A stretch of DNA of 64,000 nucleotides, from the NCBI GenBank assembly GCA_903858115.1, contig CAIOHR010000432.1, positions 62,001-126,000 on the forward strand, read 5' to 3'. The stretch is from an uncultured Pirellula sp. GTDB taxonomy: Bacteria > Planctomycetota > Planctomycetia > Pirellulales > Pirellulaceae. Positions 32,501 to 37,046 of this stretch are shown here, in pieces (position 1 is the stretch's first letter; each line of letters begins with the position of its first letter). The translations under genes were made by a program, and so were the position numbers. The notes beneath the pieces are model-generated. The model was not told where the DNA came from and did not search any database. It was given only the letters and a program-made list of their open reading frames with translations.

Positions 32501-33083
32501 GGCCTCCATGGATCTTGGCCCGAACTGCTCCGTTCAAGACCGCAGAGGAATTGACCGCATTGACCAACTGGTCTGCAGTGGTCGTGGTCGTCGCGTTATT
32601 GTTCAACACCAGCGAGATCGTGTTGCCGCTTAAACCAACTGTCGGTTGAGCATTTGCCCCCAAATTGGCCAACATCACGTTGATCGTGAACGACCTTCCC
32701 GGCTCAGTCGAAGTGAACTGAATGTTCACTCTGCCAGTGCTACCGAAGTCGCTGGTTGTGCTCGCTAGATCAAAAGATCCGTCCCCCCCCGCACGTGAGA
32801 TGCGAATACCGGAGACGGTCGATGCGTCGATAAGCTGTGCATCATCAAAACGGAAGACCAACTCACGAGGAGCCTGCGTGAGAACATCGCCGCTCTTCAA
32901 AAGCTCGCTCGTGTTCTGCTGGATCCCGATCAGTTGAGGCCCAACCGCCATCAATTGACGGGGCTCCAATGCCTCGAGAAGATAGCGTCGAAACTTAGTC
33001 CGTTTCGATTGGCTATTCCCAATATTCGCGTTCTGATCAGTCTTCGATAGAGAATTCTTGTTGCGAAACCAGCGGATGGTCAT
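14589..33083 (-). CDS. Giant secreted multidomain protein with embedded subtilisin, beta-helix repeats and dockerin tail (6164 aa)
   Basis: I chose ATG 33083 because GAGGG lies six bases upstream; a TTG six bases earlier is possible. The export motif LEALEPRQLMA is at about residues 35-45. Domains in order: Ig-like repeats; a metalloprotease-like fold with no zinc ligands (about residue 717); PPC-like domains; long beta-helix stretches; a propeptide-like domain (about 3406-3500); a complete S8 subtilisin with Asp3526, His3581 and Ser3746 in GTSMASPHVAG plus an oxyanion Asn in NNSYGG; a PPC domain; more beta-helix; an array of six 'FEFD' modules (about 4505-5068); GEVED (about 5228-5323); cadherin-like repeats; and two dockerin-type repeats (about 5987-6064). 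The tail is acidic. The subtilisin looks active from its residues, so self-processing or processing of partners is plausible but inferred. It is first in a probable two-gene operon with its paralogue. Confidence 0.93.
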   Translation of the reverse strand: MTIRWFRNKNSLSKTDQNANIGNSQSKRTKFRRYLLEALEPRQLMAVGPQLIGIQQNTSELLKSGDVLTQAPRELVFRFDDAQLIDASTVSGIRISRAGGDGSFDLASTTSDFGSTGRVNIQFTSTEPGRSFTINVMLANLGANAQPTVGLSGNTISLVLNNNATTTTTADQLVNAVNSSAVLNGAVRAKIHGGLGSTRIGSNAPASYSPIVLSSANDSVVVPGAVLVGQSPDQNEVTVRFAEALKDDNYRIEIFGFDDPGLGIVGLRNVPEGSTPGNLFRPSLDRTRKDTIDFRLDLGPQVVSVVPQPTYRVNGQLQQRRDTIVVYFDNDKLLVENDANGRPTARSVENPEFYQLIFTSNTVRNTDDLYFNPTTVAYNAAANTATLVFDRDINDLAGSSAGASTFRLRIGTRETAPLPPARQEASATAISDLNTNGATKVRFTSLQVGEAGSGVQVVVTNSGSNGLEVTTGVRSVTVNFGGAVVTAQEFVDAIRNSIPASALISVDFEPGSIFSTIVSDKSLAYSPVTLLGLGSTFDTSLNLGMIGSALTAQTSLVLSSAIDPERYLLDLQGASDDAAHRRLAQNLATGFEDHVNPNFGADKKDGITTIYYNFRATYATTNTGLPMANAINAEQRARAREVLALWSKYIGVQFVETADIGLTIAAGPVSGILPVAGTQFQNEGNFGVRIDTSFQNSLIVLSATNTWGTEYGASYSRTMAAAVGMALGLHHAGDLPETTLMRLDPVFLAGSGPLTDINDVQLTASDERYEPVYPGNQDILHGRFIHRPDGTDIDLYRFEVDLGTSGQVGLLTAETYAQRLGNSSPLNTNISLFRQKQAVASTSFGSTVPLSLSFEAVKSGAKGNQLQIFFTQSEKGANVKPSIIAFPNALSIDLNTTIGSESTVQDIMDAINNSPAASSLVRVRLTQGVGTTKVGSNVLTQNPVVLAGGEMELVSQNDDYFSQDSLIKMSLGTGVYFLGVSASGNADYNGAVANSGFGGQSQGNYELRLTFRAAVDTRDAIQDMVGTEANGVAVGFDGDADGKPGGTHDFWFQTRPIDRVINFNAGGSASLEGRTVTIVSGRGTTNVFEFDTGNGVQPGRFAIPFSPAATASNLASALAAAINARTQLGVTANAFGSSIRLTGERSITLDPALRLIDIQGKTIFVDKSAGPNADGSLANPFNNISAAGVPNAFAAAQPGDIVRIVGNGGLDGNLATVGDNFAYEIGRGLLSGSVLSDGISMDVPRGVTTIIDAGAVFKLRDARIGIGSSNVNIDRSGGVLQVLGAPVLLDANGNAQRTASGSTAEGRVYFTSWLDETIGLDTYLPTTTPTPGNWGGISINRELDVAAGRRDLENQGIFLQHIGFADIRFGGGTLNVESVTQTVNPIELLGTRATITDNVITRSSSAAISALPSSFEETNFNEPRFQTSGSFTSDYDRVGPNIKRNTLLNNSVNGLFIRVDSGLNVPGRFDDTDIVHVLTDNLVINGNPGGALLDSTVPPSALISVGPNTGGLLQPGFYNYKITFVDRNGYESIPSDPSITINLLAGQTAISIASLPGATGDFVERRLYRSQGTGTGPYDLVANLDRNTSSFRDVGQFAGGTLIRDRADVSTVALTEVPGGTLPAGGRFTYRVVMVDAGGREGLASNPTSSVVVGANSSVRLDNLPRTLAGFVGRRVYRSANGGGSPFQLIADLQDGNTTFLDTGASLTGSLAPESLGVQRPRLNASLVIDPGMVIKSEAARIELTFGANLIAEGLDGLPIVFTSRQDDTVGAGGTFDTNNNRSVSSPAPGDWGGIYAGPTTNVSLDYARIAFGGGVTRLDSTFRAFNALEIHQADARIAHTLFENNANGFGGQGPGTRLGRLSNERATVFVRGAQPVIIDNIFRGNAGSAITIDLNSMTDDFLPDTGRQTGFAERNSSYLANRGPLIRDNRMFNNGLNGLNIRAGQFLTTASIWDDTDIVHVVTEEIFVGNVQHEGGLQLQSAPTESLVVKFDGYGSNFNRNLGAGLTANGQLTSARDRVGGTIHLVGQPGFPVILTSLADDTAGAGLQPDGKPQTDTNNDGIGSVPLAADWRGILLDQYSNDRNVAMVLETEDFAAAAPGPNGFVGTAQVLGVLAANLDSGDENRRLGFVVAGVLSQAEDVDVYSFTGVAGSEVWLDIDHTRNNLDMVIEFLNANGELLARSDNSTFEASDPSLIFTSDLIDRSNVNPLATRTVGTKLTAGNVVKEDGTVNPLDPGMRIRLPGSNGTPGSYFVRVRSASTNADASGAGLSSGSYELQVRLREAQEFAGSTVNYTDIRYATNGVRLRGLPGESPLIGEAGEDESVRNGASFANNDTAIGNGIQTGFGGGFFFGNVERQIGNRPQYLGNILESAKGGFSVAGNLSSFRDVDFYAFEVNQQDIVGSLLGGHASVVFDMDYADGLNRPDTSINIFVEEPSARFGLQYRLVYSSDSSNIADDQGRPMSIADVADLSRGSTGTADPFVGPIALPEGNYLVAISSAAYQPRAKLLSPANVKPISSIRRIVDENAIAGTTTADLPVVQNFLPANRTIGVSGVLTSAKTFDLGAYAAADLPNLYLDYSSLGGTFEVFIRESSGAEFAVASSTDASLLRLIPGANNSVKIPLSSINARPAGGGLVTRSFAGQDGLSLVFRGPNGTRIDNVIIGFAERGESVGVANEPILLGQGNIFAPAGLQGNPLFPPFLRGATGSFVQTRPFTLTTYDRFFDGPQVAFDYEVFNGQMDVFVVDADDPFFQVRIATTVNQNLQGATLLVTGRPASAVIDISQYGTNFATGQDRRLQVEFRARNDDPSRTVIRNVHIQLLNGARVGSGEPNPTFAVVPVPSTTVTTGAYQLEVRLGDQFFNSNSTGGPTLTKSIDTNDRLAEQITLVAPAGSVLTDGDRFTLSDGGRLITFEFSTDANVGLGNVPVRFTPTDANFVVARTIRDAVNSSGVQAQFQGNIRAASSNGVVSGTSGRDAKVDLHGSAYFNSVQSANPAGRVSVIFHEGVSDRNIRREQSQVIIQNSYIRESRDYGIFSEAPARLQDPRDVIDPFDFFDDRNSVSLQNIPKVAGTQAVRNLLQPNNSVQGGLVPGIVVQNNVLEEGGLGGVIIQGETPIWMISPGEVPYTFNADPNAALADYNPFVNNATSPTHFGSFIDDQDTLVIDADRTRIRLEFDDLSGGPTAGPTGGSGQVEGNGIAPDSSLGWYRDTGGDFYQRLTCTNCTAFATNAYETMHALRDSILSSILVSNGTTHTITATVAESMLGPDPFAPPTSFSYGYPEYFNRPAVYLEGVTTLEYLEGPRGYSNALDIRQLDLGEMPQPQARIVNNTIIGRDGRASFHSDSATVESNDTIATATQTLQGTAHNPLFFSDVGMIGNGLSNSASSSAGTGSGSGGTTSSGTSFRADQFLVQFIEGVSVARQAEILAAEGLQVIKRFDFINTLLVGVTPTQNTVVKIESLNQLPEVEKAERDPIYTASRVPNDIQYPQQWHYNNVGQTGGVVDADIDLPEAWDTFVGSSQTVIAVLDSGVDYNHPDLRANMWVNPGEIAGDRIDNDGNGYVDDIYGIDTANADSDPMDDTGHGTHVAGTTAAAGNNSIGVSGVSWNSKIMALKVLGLGGGSAAGIIEAVNYMVTMKTRYGINIVVSNNSYGGGGFNQAFLNAIQASIDAGIPFVAAAGNFSNDNDVNAFYPATYALDGIISVAASDNRDRNAGFTHVGRTTVDLSAPGVDILSTTLGGGYGINSGTSMASPHVAGVVALLAGYAPKATVSQLKSAILLGADPIAAMDGTTVTGARLNAAKSLFLIGSGDPRITNRDVDLYQFKLGVGERAIIDIDSAGSGLDSYLQIFDSRGVAQTFTNAFGERRTFSDNDVARGEAASLDSYADFTATAPGVYFAAVSSVGNTSYDPLSSANRRAGSTTGAYRITVSARHMQDFVIVAEDASQYQQGQTFTIFGVPDIDGTGSSGRTFEFTFGGAVASGNIPIRLDGGWRFPDVAQAITRAVNEGINRGPSISNFQQLPNGIFGLSSPLPPVHARALGGIGAVIDAPFRGLQGDKDILIEALSAVDEFGTNQLSDLEIRQQISGPFTEVNQGLQLFPRRRDGVTTFTTTSLGGVGTYLNVTSLSNLGIGHDRRSTNPISDTSLGDGTSERFVQIKNAAWIVGNGSIIVDPDVNDNNNLDQLLPESGVLATRGASPTILNNVFYNVQTPIVNEESRINQNTLIKAPYGTNNPNVVNKPGQVVIGGSVYQHYETATSSVRFGTGIETSPTNVPNTAQDQNLDVPSSTRLFMNAQAGQYFPAPASPIIDSSVNRLSERTALASVKTAMGLPVSDLFAPDFDLVGQLRADDPNYAPPGGIGQNVFKDRGALDRADFIGPTAILLDPIDNDSLGVDRDDSVSIVRLTGGVYPEFRIQLKDGNEPTNPLRGIGVDDNSVINSTIQNLRVTGAAVVLTENGRLLVEGFDYRFEYNANRDEIVLTPLAGVWKNGNVYDITINNKDRFVIDAASGDQISDGDQFTVTDNNGGVVYFEFDSGFRLQLPQGLTIQVPIAGALAGGIADGDRFTINDGTRRVTFELDNNSSFLDGNRQIRFRSTDTQVVIAQAIVDAITAAGLAVSPRLLPSGDVYVGAAAGVKITTTFSRLEQPQSTLGLFIPAFGAVIDGQTFSLSDGLVSLVFEFDSDNVTGTGRTRVDISGASSVSDLARIIQSTIANTNLQLTPRIIGNDTVHLGLPAAGTVDRGTTNLEIVGVSRSVADGQSFSITFGNTTKTFEFDSNNSVANGNIRIELLLSDTQDSLGARTAAVIAANGLGLNPIHVRDGNIAVGGTSAHSISVLNAPSLSLFGQPNVTPNTTVEMLGTVVLQVPTLGGTSMVDNSTFAIRANNQLVVFEFDGNVSGPSAVGNVVIPFTAASTASEIVDRMVIAINSAGLNIVSRGIGNGRVDLGAIATSQVELRNSGLTMLRGNVTDGEFFTISNGTTTTTFEFVNVSLGGGAATGRLPILFSNSSTRSELFAAMKTAIESSPLGLSTTVIATTTLRFADTPRYTYDFSGAPSLLRTGVPGGAIAVPFIQDQTFTGKQVAQSIVRAINGAPNTPLEAKIRGDNTLFVENATSISEDIANYFIRAVEDLAGNDLRPNRINNETQFTILMPGVELDYGDAPDPVTTTPGRYPTLDVFDGARHVASAGPLRLGTTVTNDLDGKPSPSADADVGDDGVTFRFQNLNSPLFNRNVDTQVTVTLSAPGFVDAWIDFNSDGDWEDPGEQVISNTEFTTNLTRTFQIRVPSTSPVPPAGINSFARFRTSSAGNHLPTGLALDGEVEDYLVRILPGIPPTGVTNVYTMDEDQQLVTTDPDGQSTPGFVIDDGVLANDINPESRVLSAILVSPPQNHNGTFTLNLNGTFTYVPKPDFFGIDTFVYRGFVTINAGQNEIIESLADTTVTIDVRPVNDPPIASNVPVPTEDLFTNEDQALRLTEAEIFDLSNALAGPANEQNQTLRVSLPLSVTSQSGSVSITNGVLTYTPRADFSGIDTFVFTVTDNGVTGVLPDPRSVTRTMTVRVLDVNDPPITTPKQGRVDEDQSFTRPISFFLNGDSPVEPGQSLVFVFDANSTTSTTSTQGGTVTFDGTNVRYTPALNFNGTDTFFYLVTDNGPNPTNSVGTVTMTVDPINDPPQNVVDFPRLTLAEDAPEQSIDLRLYFRDPDVVPNNDLLTYRVRSNSNTSLADISFAGNTMFVRPRADQHGSAVVEVEARDIAGATVVNVLNITITPVEDSPRLASPLPDLSVNEDSTIDPITLSPTHFFDPDVVTNSDQLTYVVEVTNPNLLTAAVTNGQLRLTLAANASGSARVTVRATDKAGNSISDSFDVLVNAVNDGPIGAADVYDVPLGSTFTTTDATGALTASKNDDGVLANDIDAEGNSFTARLTRNPTRGSVTLNSDGTFTYRTNAQAVVGGTDTFEYEGVDSFGAVGNRTTVTIRIGNPLPSPHRNPSTLRDSNGQLIGNMDVDADGNVSAIDVLIVVNFINANGSVPISGLSAPPPYRDVNGNLFIDALDVLEVVNYLNSRSNFSGSPEGEGEGQVVMVGLDSTSSPPMAWSRSVSRDNSNVEVELSNVVVGPVQPRQANNSIGMSLADYLAGFAEDEEGDDIATALVSNVDPGNELLDSFFADSFLE
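17880..19570 (-). repeat. Tandem array of about six ~75-90 aa 'FEFD' modules inside the giant gene
   Basis: The translated minus strand repeats one pattern: D-G-x-x-F-T-I-x-[ND]-G, a short linker, F-E-F-D, a loop, a V/I-rich strand, then a helix like A-x-x-I-x-x-A-I-N-x-x-G-L and a closing G-x-V-x-L-G. Clear starts read ISDGDQFTV, IADGDRFTI, IDGQTFSL, ADGQSFSI, VDNSTFAI and TDGEFFTI. Isolated copies occur elsewhere in this protein (for example near nt 24360) and in its downstream paralogue. I do not recognise a named family. Divergence between copies suggests old duplication, with no recent DNA-level repeats. Confidence 0.8.
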
Positions 33084-33499
33084 CACCAACCCTCAGTGCA
33101 AAGGTAGCTTGAACTCCCAGGGTCAAAACAACCCCAGGGAAATGACGAGTTTGTGTGTCTCGCAAGGCTAAATAAAGGCGTTGGTTTTCACCTTGCCCTT
33201 GCCTGACCTGCGAGAACTCACGTTGTCGAGTATAATTAGCCTAGGTTTGGATGCAAATTTGTAAGCTTCAGGCTAACCTTCCCGACGGCTCGTCACTCCA
33301 CTTTATGGGTGGTTTCGCCAGCCAGGATTGCCGCACGAGCAAGCCAAATTCTACCATTCAAGCCAAAAATACTCCGTCAAACCGTGCGCAACTGAACGGT
33401 TTTGCAGAGTTTGACGTCGATTTGGATGATAAGAGTGGCGTTTAGTTCCCCTGGGAATGAGTGGAAAATTCACCGGAACAATTAAAGAAATAATTTTGA
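33084..33499. other. Intergenic region upstream of the giant operon and the LigD-like gene
   Basis: This region lies between two divergent genes and must hold the promoters for both. A TATAAT hexamer sits on the plus strand at 33231-33236, but no good -35 partner lies 16-18 bases upstream, so I do not call a promoter. A 64-codon plus-strand frame at 33251-33445 has no recognisable features. No repeat or RNA gene is evident. Confidence 0.5.
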
Positions 33500-33931
33500 A
33501 TGCGATTCGCCGTGCTGCACCACTCGCTCCCTGAAAACAACATCAGGCCTTCTCATTGGGACCTTTTGCTCCAATTCTCAAACTATCAGTTTGTCGAGGA
33601 AAGGTGTCTTGATTGCTTCGAATTGAACCTACCCCCAGACCAATGGTCTTCTTTGGCGGTTACTCGACTGCCAAGTCATCGAGCTCTCTACTTGAATTAC
33701 TCAGGGCCTATTTCTGGCAACCGTGGATCGGTGGAACTGGTCTTAACGGGCGAAATGAACTGGCACGTTCGAGAAGAGCATAACTTCGAGTTCGAACTGA
33801 TCGCGGATCCAAGCAGTCATCCAAACCAATGGAATGTAAGCGGCCAGCGATTCCAACTATCGCGACAAGGGGAGGATTATTGGTTCCTGAAGCTGCAACC
33901 ATCCAGGACTAAAAACATAGAAATGCAATAG
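33500..33931 (+). CDS. Stand-alone LigD 3'-phosphoesterase-like protein
   Basis: A 143-residue protein resembling the phosphoesterase module of the bacterial NHEJ ligase LigD. Visible matches are HWDLLLQ near residue 19, corresponding to the HYDFRLE metal-binding segment, and SHRALYLNYSGPISGNRGSV, corresponding to the HPLEYxxFEGxIPxGxYG block with its second histidine. In LigD this fold removes 3'-phosphates or ribonucleotides at DNA ends. No ligase or primase domain is attached and none is nearby, so a role in end repair is only an inference. The downstream neighbour rpoN is convergent, and the two genes are separated by a palindromic element. Confidence 0.62.
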   Translation: MRFAVLHHSLPENNIRPSHWDLLLQFSNYQFVEERCLDCFELNLPPDQWSSLAVTRLPSHRALYLNYSGPISGNRGSVELVLTGEMNWHVREEHNFEFELIADPSSHPNQWNVSGQRFQLSRQGEDYWFLKLQPSRTKNIEMQ

Positions 33932-33946
33932 ACCTTTACCTAAACT

Positions 33947-34068
33947 CACACAACCAACAAAAGTAGCAGGCACGCCCCGTCGTGCGTCCGCTCTTTGAGA
34001 TCTGCTGGGATTCTAGGTGCACGGCCCATGGAACGTTGCCTGTTCCTTTGACTTTTGTCGGCTCTATC
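33947..34068. mobile_element. Palindromic MITE-like element, copy 1
   Basis: About 122 bp, in the opposite orientation to the copy at 45635-45753. The inner part matches that copy closely (GTAGCAGGCA, GGGATTCTAGGTG). The right terminus ACTTTTGTCGGCTCTATC keeps most of the family end sequence and the left end is more eroded. It lies between two convergent genes and touches the rpoN stop codon, so it may also act as a transcription terminator. Confidence 0.75.
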
Positions 34069-35561
34069 TAAACTCCCTTGGCCCAGTCCCGGCGTTGACG
34101 GCTGCTCGGAATCCCCATTTTCTTGCGGTACTTCGTAATCGTTCGTCGGGCGACTCCCAAGCCATGTTTCTTCAATTCATCAACTAAATCGTCGTCGCTG
34201 AGCGGGTTGGATTTCTCTTCTTTGTCAATGATTTCCTGCAGCTTCATACGAATCGTCTCGTAAGCGACATCCTCCCCATCCGCGCTCGTCGTTCCAAAAA
34301 CGAAAAAGCGACGCAGGGGAAAAATGCCCCGAGGCGTTTGTATCCACTTGTCATCCACTGCTCGAGAGACGGTGGTGACGTGCACGCCGACTTTCTCAGC
34401 GATTTGCTGCATTTTTAGCGGTTCGATCGCTTCGGGACCTTCGTCCAAGAAGCGTTTCTGATAATTCACAATCTCCTGCGAGACCCGAGTCAATGTCCGC
34501 CTTCGCTGCTGAATCGACTCGATCAACCACTGAGCACTGCCGATCTTTCGCTTGATGAACTCCCGTTCCTCTTCCGTCGCAGTCGAATCGGACAATCTGT
34601 TTCTGTAATACTCGCTAATTCGCAACGACGGGAGCGAATCGTCGACTAGCCTGACCGTGTAAACACCATCTTCGTTCGCTTCGACCACCACGTCGGGCGT
34701 TACGAGAGGGACGATAACTTCCATGAAGGCCGCTCCCGGTTTGGGATTGAGTTGATGAAGCTGCTCGCGGACTTCCTTGATTCGCTCGATCGAATAACCG
34801 GTCTTCTTTTGGATTACCGGAAAGCGATTCTCTGCCAAGTCATCGAGATGCTGGGAAATGACCATCCGCATCTCCTCCGCCATGTGCATGTCCGGTCGGA
34901 TCTGGTTGAGCAAGCATTCCTTCAGGTTTCGAGCCGCAATTCCGGCTGGTTCCATCGCTTGGACAATCGCCAATGCTCTCTCGGCCAACGCTAAGTCGGC
35001 CGCTTTATGATCCGGTGGCAGGATGTCTGCCAGCGATGTTTTCAAATATCCTCCGTCCCGGGCATCGAGGCATGAGATGATCCTTTCGGCGATTCTCTCT
35101 ACCTCGTCATCGATATCCAGTTCAGCCAATTGATGCAACAAATAATCGTTCAACGACTCCGGTCGTTCGGCAGCGTTTGCCATAAGATCGTGAGCCCGAT
35201 CCGAATCTTCCTGCATGCGGTTGCTGGAGCGACGGAAATCATCGAACGTGTCGGGCATGTCGCCGTCCATGTTCGCCAAGCGTTCAAAATCTTCTGCGTT
35301 GGACTGGCCATCTTTGACGACCAGCTCTTTTTCGTCTTCCGTTCGCGACGAGTTCTGGTTGTCGCTGTCTTCGGATTCTTCGTCCGGCAGCGTCTCGTCC
35401 CTTTCCTCTACCTCGAGCATCGGGTTTTCATTCATCTCTTGTTCGATGCGTTCCTGCAAAGCCAGAATCGGCAATTGCAGAATCTCCATCGACTGGATCA
35501 TCCGTGGCGCCAATTTTTGGGTTTGTATTTGGCGTGCTTCGAGCCCGAAGGAAAGACGCAT
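34068..35561 (-). CDS. rpoN: RNA polymerase sigma-54 factor RpoN
   Basis: A 497-residue protein with the full sigma-54 layout. The N-terminal activator-interacting region is rich in Gln and Leu (LAPRMIQSMEILQLP). An acidic linker covers about residues 50-110, followed by the core-binding region, then the helix-turn-helix segment (MQQIAEKVGVHVTTVSRAV). The C-terminal RpoN box ARRTITKYRKKMGIP recognises the -24 element. Sigma-54 directs polymerase to -24/-12 promoters that need AAA+ activators; no such activator is encoded in this window. The stop codon overlaps the end of a palindromic element. The MazG-like gene is divergent, with both promoters presumably in about 130 bp. Confidence 0.97.
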   Translation of the reverse strand: MRLSFGLEARQIQTQKLAPRMIQSMEILQLPILALQERIEQEMNENPMLEVEERDETLPDEESEDSDNQNSSRTEDEKELVVKDGQSNAEDFERLANMDGDMPDTFDDFRRSSNRMQEDSDRAHDLMANAAERPESLNDYLLHQLAELDIDDEVERIAERIISCLDARDGGYLKTSLADILPPDHKAADLALAERALAIVQAMEPAGIAARNLKECLLNQIRPDMHMAEEMRMVISQHLDDLAENRFPVIQKKTGYSIERIKEVREQLHQLNPKPGAAFMEVIVPLVTPDVVVEANEDGVYTVRLVDDSLPSLRISEYYRNRLSDSTATEEEREFIKRKIGSAQWLIESIQQRRRTLTRVSQEIVNYQKRFLDEGPEAIEPLKMQQIAEKVGVHVTTVSRAVDDKWIQTPRGIFPLRRFFVFGTTSADGEDVAYETIRMKLQEIIDKEEKSNPLSDDDLVDELKKHGLGVARRTITKYRKKMGIPSSRQRRDWAKGV

Positions 35562-35688
35562 AATTCAGGTAAATCCCAGTGAAACAATGAAACGTGACCT
35601 GTACACTCTACCACTTTCCGATGCCGAAGTGCAGACTTGACGGAAAGATAATCCTAGATAGCGGAACGAAATTTGCTCGTGTCGAAGA

Positions 35689-36111
35689 TTGGCTAGCGTT
35701 TGTAGCAACCACGATTTTGAAAGGAACATTTCCATCGAACCTTCCCAAACCGCCCCTTCCGAATCAACCGCATCTCCTACACTCCGCGAGGTTCAGTCCA
35801 TCGTTGACACTTGGATTCGTACAATTGGGGTAAATTATTTCTCCGAGCTCACCAATCTTGCTGTTTTGATGGAGGAAGTTGGGGAATTAGCCAGATTGAT
35901 GTCTCGAACGTTCGGTGACCAAAGCTTCAAACCGTCAGACCGGAACTCCTCCCTTTCCGACGAAATGGCAGATATCCTCTTCGTGCTGGTGTGTCTCGCC
36001 AATCAAACCGGAGTCGACTTGACGAAAGCTGTCGAAGAGAACTTGCGAAAGAAGACAAACCGAGACGCCGACCGACATAAAAACAACCCCAAGCTTTCCG
36101 GCCCGCAATAA
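35689..36111 (+). CDS. MazG-like nucleotide pyrophosphohydrolase
   Basis: A short all-alpha NTP pyrophosphatase. The metal-binding residues are visible in LMEEVGELARL (EExxE) and in DEMADILFVLVCLANQTGVDL (ExxD), followed by a basic tail. This family hydrolyses NTPs or dNTPs to the monophosphate and PPi, often removing damaged nucleotides. No in-frame ATG lies before the conserved core. The frame opens with TTG at 35689, and AAAGGA near 35719 sits just before ATT/ATC codons, so the true start is uncertain and may be non-canonical. At about 120 residues it is a single-domain form, unlike E. coli MazG with two repeats. Confidence 0.85.
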   Translation: MASVCSNHDFERNISIEPSQTAPSESTASPTLREVQSIVDTWIRTIGVNYFSELTNLAVLMEEVGELARLMSRTFGDQSFKPSDRNSSLSDEMADILFVLVCLANQTGVDLTKAVEENLRKKTNRDADRHKNNPKLSGPQ

Positions 36112-36270
36112 TAGGAACGCTTCGGATTGAGATAAAAGCAACAGCCCGTCAAACTTCGCGTTTGAGATACTGTTAGGCCCTAATCGTCACAAAGAGACCA
36201 GGGGAAAAGGCTTTCACAGTGAACTATTCAAAGTGAACTACACGACACAAAGACTGAGGATCGAATCGAT

Positions 36271-36750
36271 ATGAGTTTGACAATTATGCGGCGCATCAAG
36301 TTTTGCGCAGGACATCGTCTTTTCAAACACGGCGGTAAGTGTGAACATTTTCACGGCCATAACTACGTTGCAGATTTCTTCGTAACCGGAGACACCCAAG
36401 ATACCGTCGGACGAGTCATGGACTTTGCAGATCTCAAATCGAAATGCAAAGGCTGGCTCGACGAGAATTGGGACCACAGCTTCTTGGTGTTCGACCAAGA
36501 CGACAACGCGATCGAAGCGCTCCGCATGGTAAAGCCGTCGAGATTGTTCTTGATGCCTTACAACGCAACGGCCGAAAATATGGCACGTTATCTTCTCGAG
36601 GAGGTTTGCCCTAAGCTCCTCGAAGACTCGGGCGCCACAGCGACACGCGTACGAATTTGGGAAACCGACGAATCGTACGCGGAAGCCTGCATCGACGAAC
36701 GCCATGGACTCGTCCTGTCCAGCTACGACGCAGACACCTCCGATCGGTAG
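36271..36750 (+). CDS. queD: 6-pyruvoyl-tetrahydropterin synthase / QueD family protein
   Basis: A 159-residue T-fold enzyme. Zinc ligands are seen in CAGHRLF and HFHGHNY, and the catalytic cysteine lies in CEHFHGH, the CxxxHGH arrangement of QueD-type 6-carboxytetrahydropterin synthases. The conserved VMDFADLK and WETDESYAEA segments are present. QueD converts 7,8-dihydroneopterin triphosphate to 6-carboxytetrahydropterin in queuosine synthesis. The eukaryote-like PTPS reaction is an alternative. No other queuosine genes are present here. GAGG lies about 10 bases before the ATG. Confidence 0.82.
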   Translation: MSLTIMRRIKFCAGHRLFKHGGKCEHFHGHNYVADFFVTGDTQDTVGRVMDFADLKSKCKGWLDENWDHSFLVFDQDDNAIEALRMVKPSRLFLMPYNATAENMARYLLEEVCPKLLEDSGATATRVRIWETDESYAEACIDERHGLVLSSYDADTSDR

Positions 36751-36812
36751 TGTTGTAGACGCTGCATTTTGAGCAAGCTATGATGCATGGTTCCGTAAGC
36801 TTTCCCCAAGCC

Positions 36813-36976
36813 GCCCTCCCCCGGCCTCGCGGCCTCGGGAAACTGCTGATTTAAGCCCGGCTTGTTGGTTCTTGATGAGCCGTTGGGCGCTAGCCCCGGT
36901 TGCCGTATGTGGCGAAGCCACTAAACCGGGGCTAGCGCCCAACGGGTCACTAAATCAGCAGTCTCCTCGGGAGGGC
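36813..36976. repeat. Nested long inverted repeat (REP/MITE-like palindrome)
   Basis: Four sets of arms nest around one centre. Innermost is GTGGC/GCCAC around GAA. Next are perfect 22-bp arms at 36880-36901 and 36924-36945 (core GTTGGGCGCTAGCCCCGG). Outside these are 11-bp arms CTGCTGATTTA/TAAATCAGCAG at 36843-36853 and 36951-36961. Outermost is GCCCTCCC/GGGAGGGC. The transcript could form one long hairpin. No gene lies inside. It may be a dispersed planctomycete element, but only one copy is in this window. Confidence 0.85.
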
Positions 36977-37046
36977 TAAACGATGGGTGGCACCTTCGTA
37001 GGTCAGTTATTTACTCTCCAAACAATCCAAATCAAAGGCTAGCTCC

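Noticed and set aside
33231..33236. Promoter with TATAAT
   Set aside because: The -10-like hexamer has no -35 element at normal spacing.
33251..33445. Small 64-codon plus-strand gene
   Set aside because: No ribosome-binding site, no recognisable motif, and a composition consistent with chance in an intergenic region.
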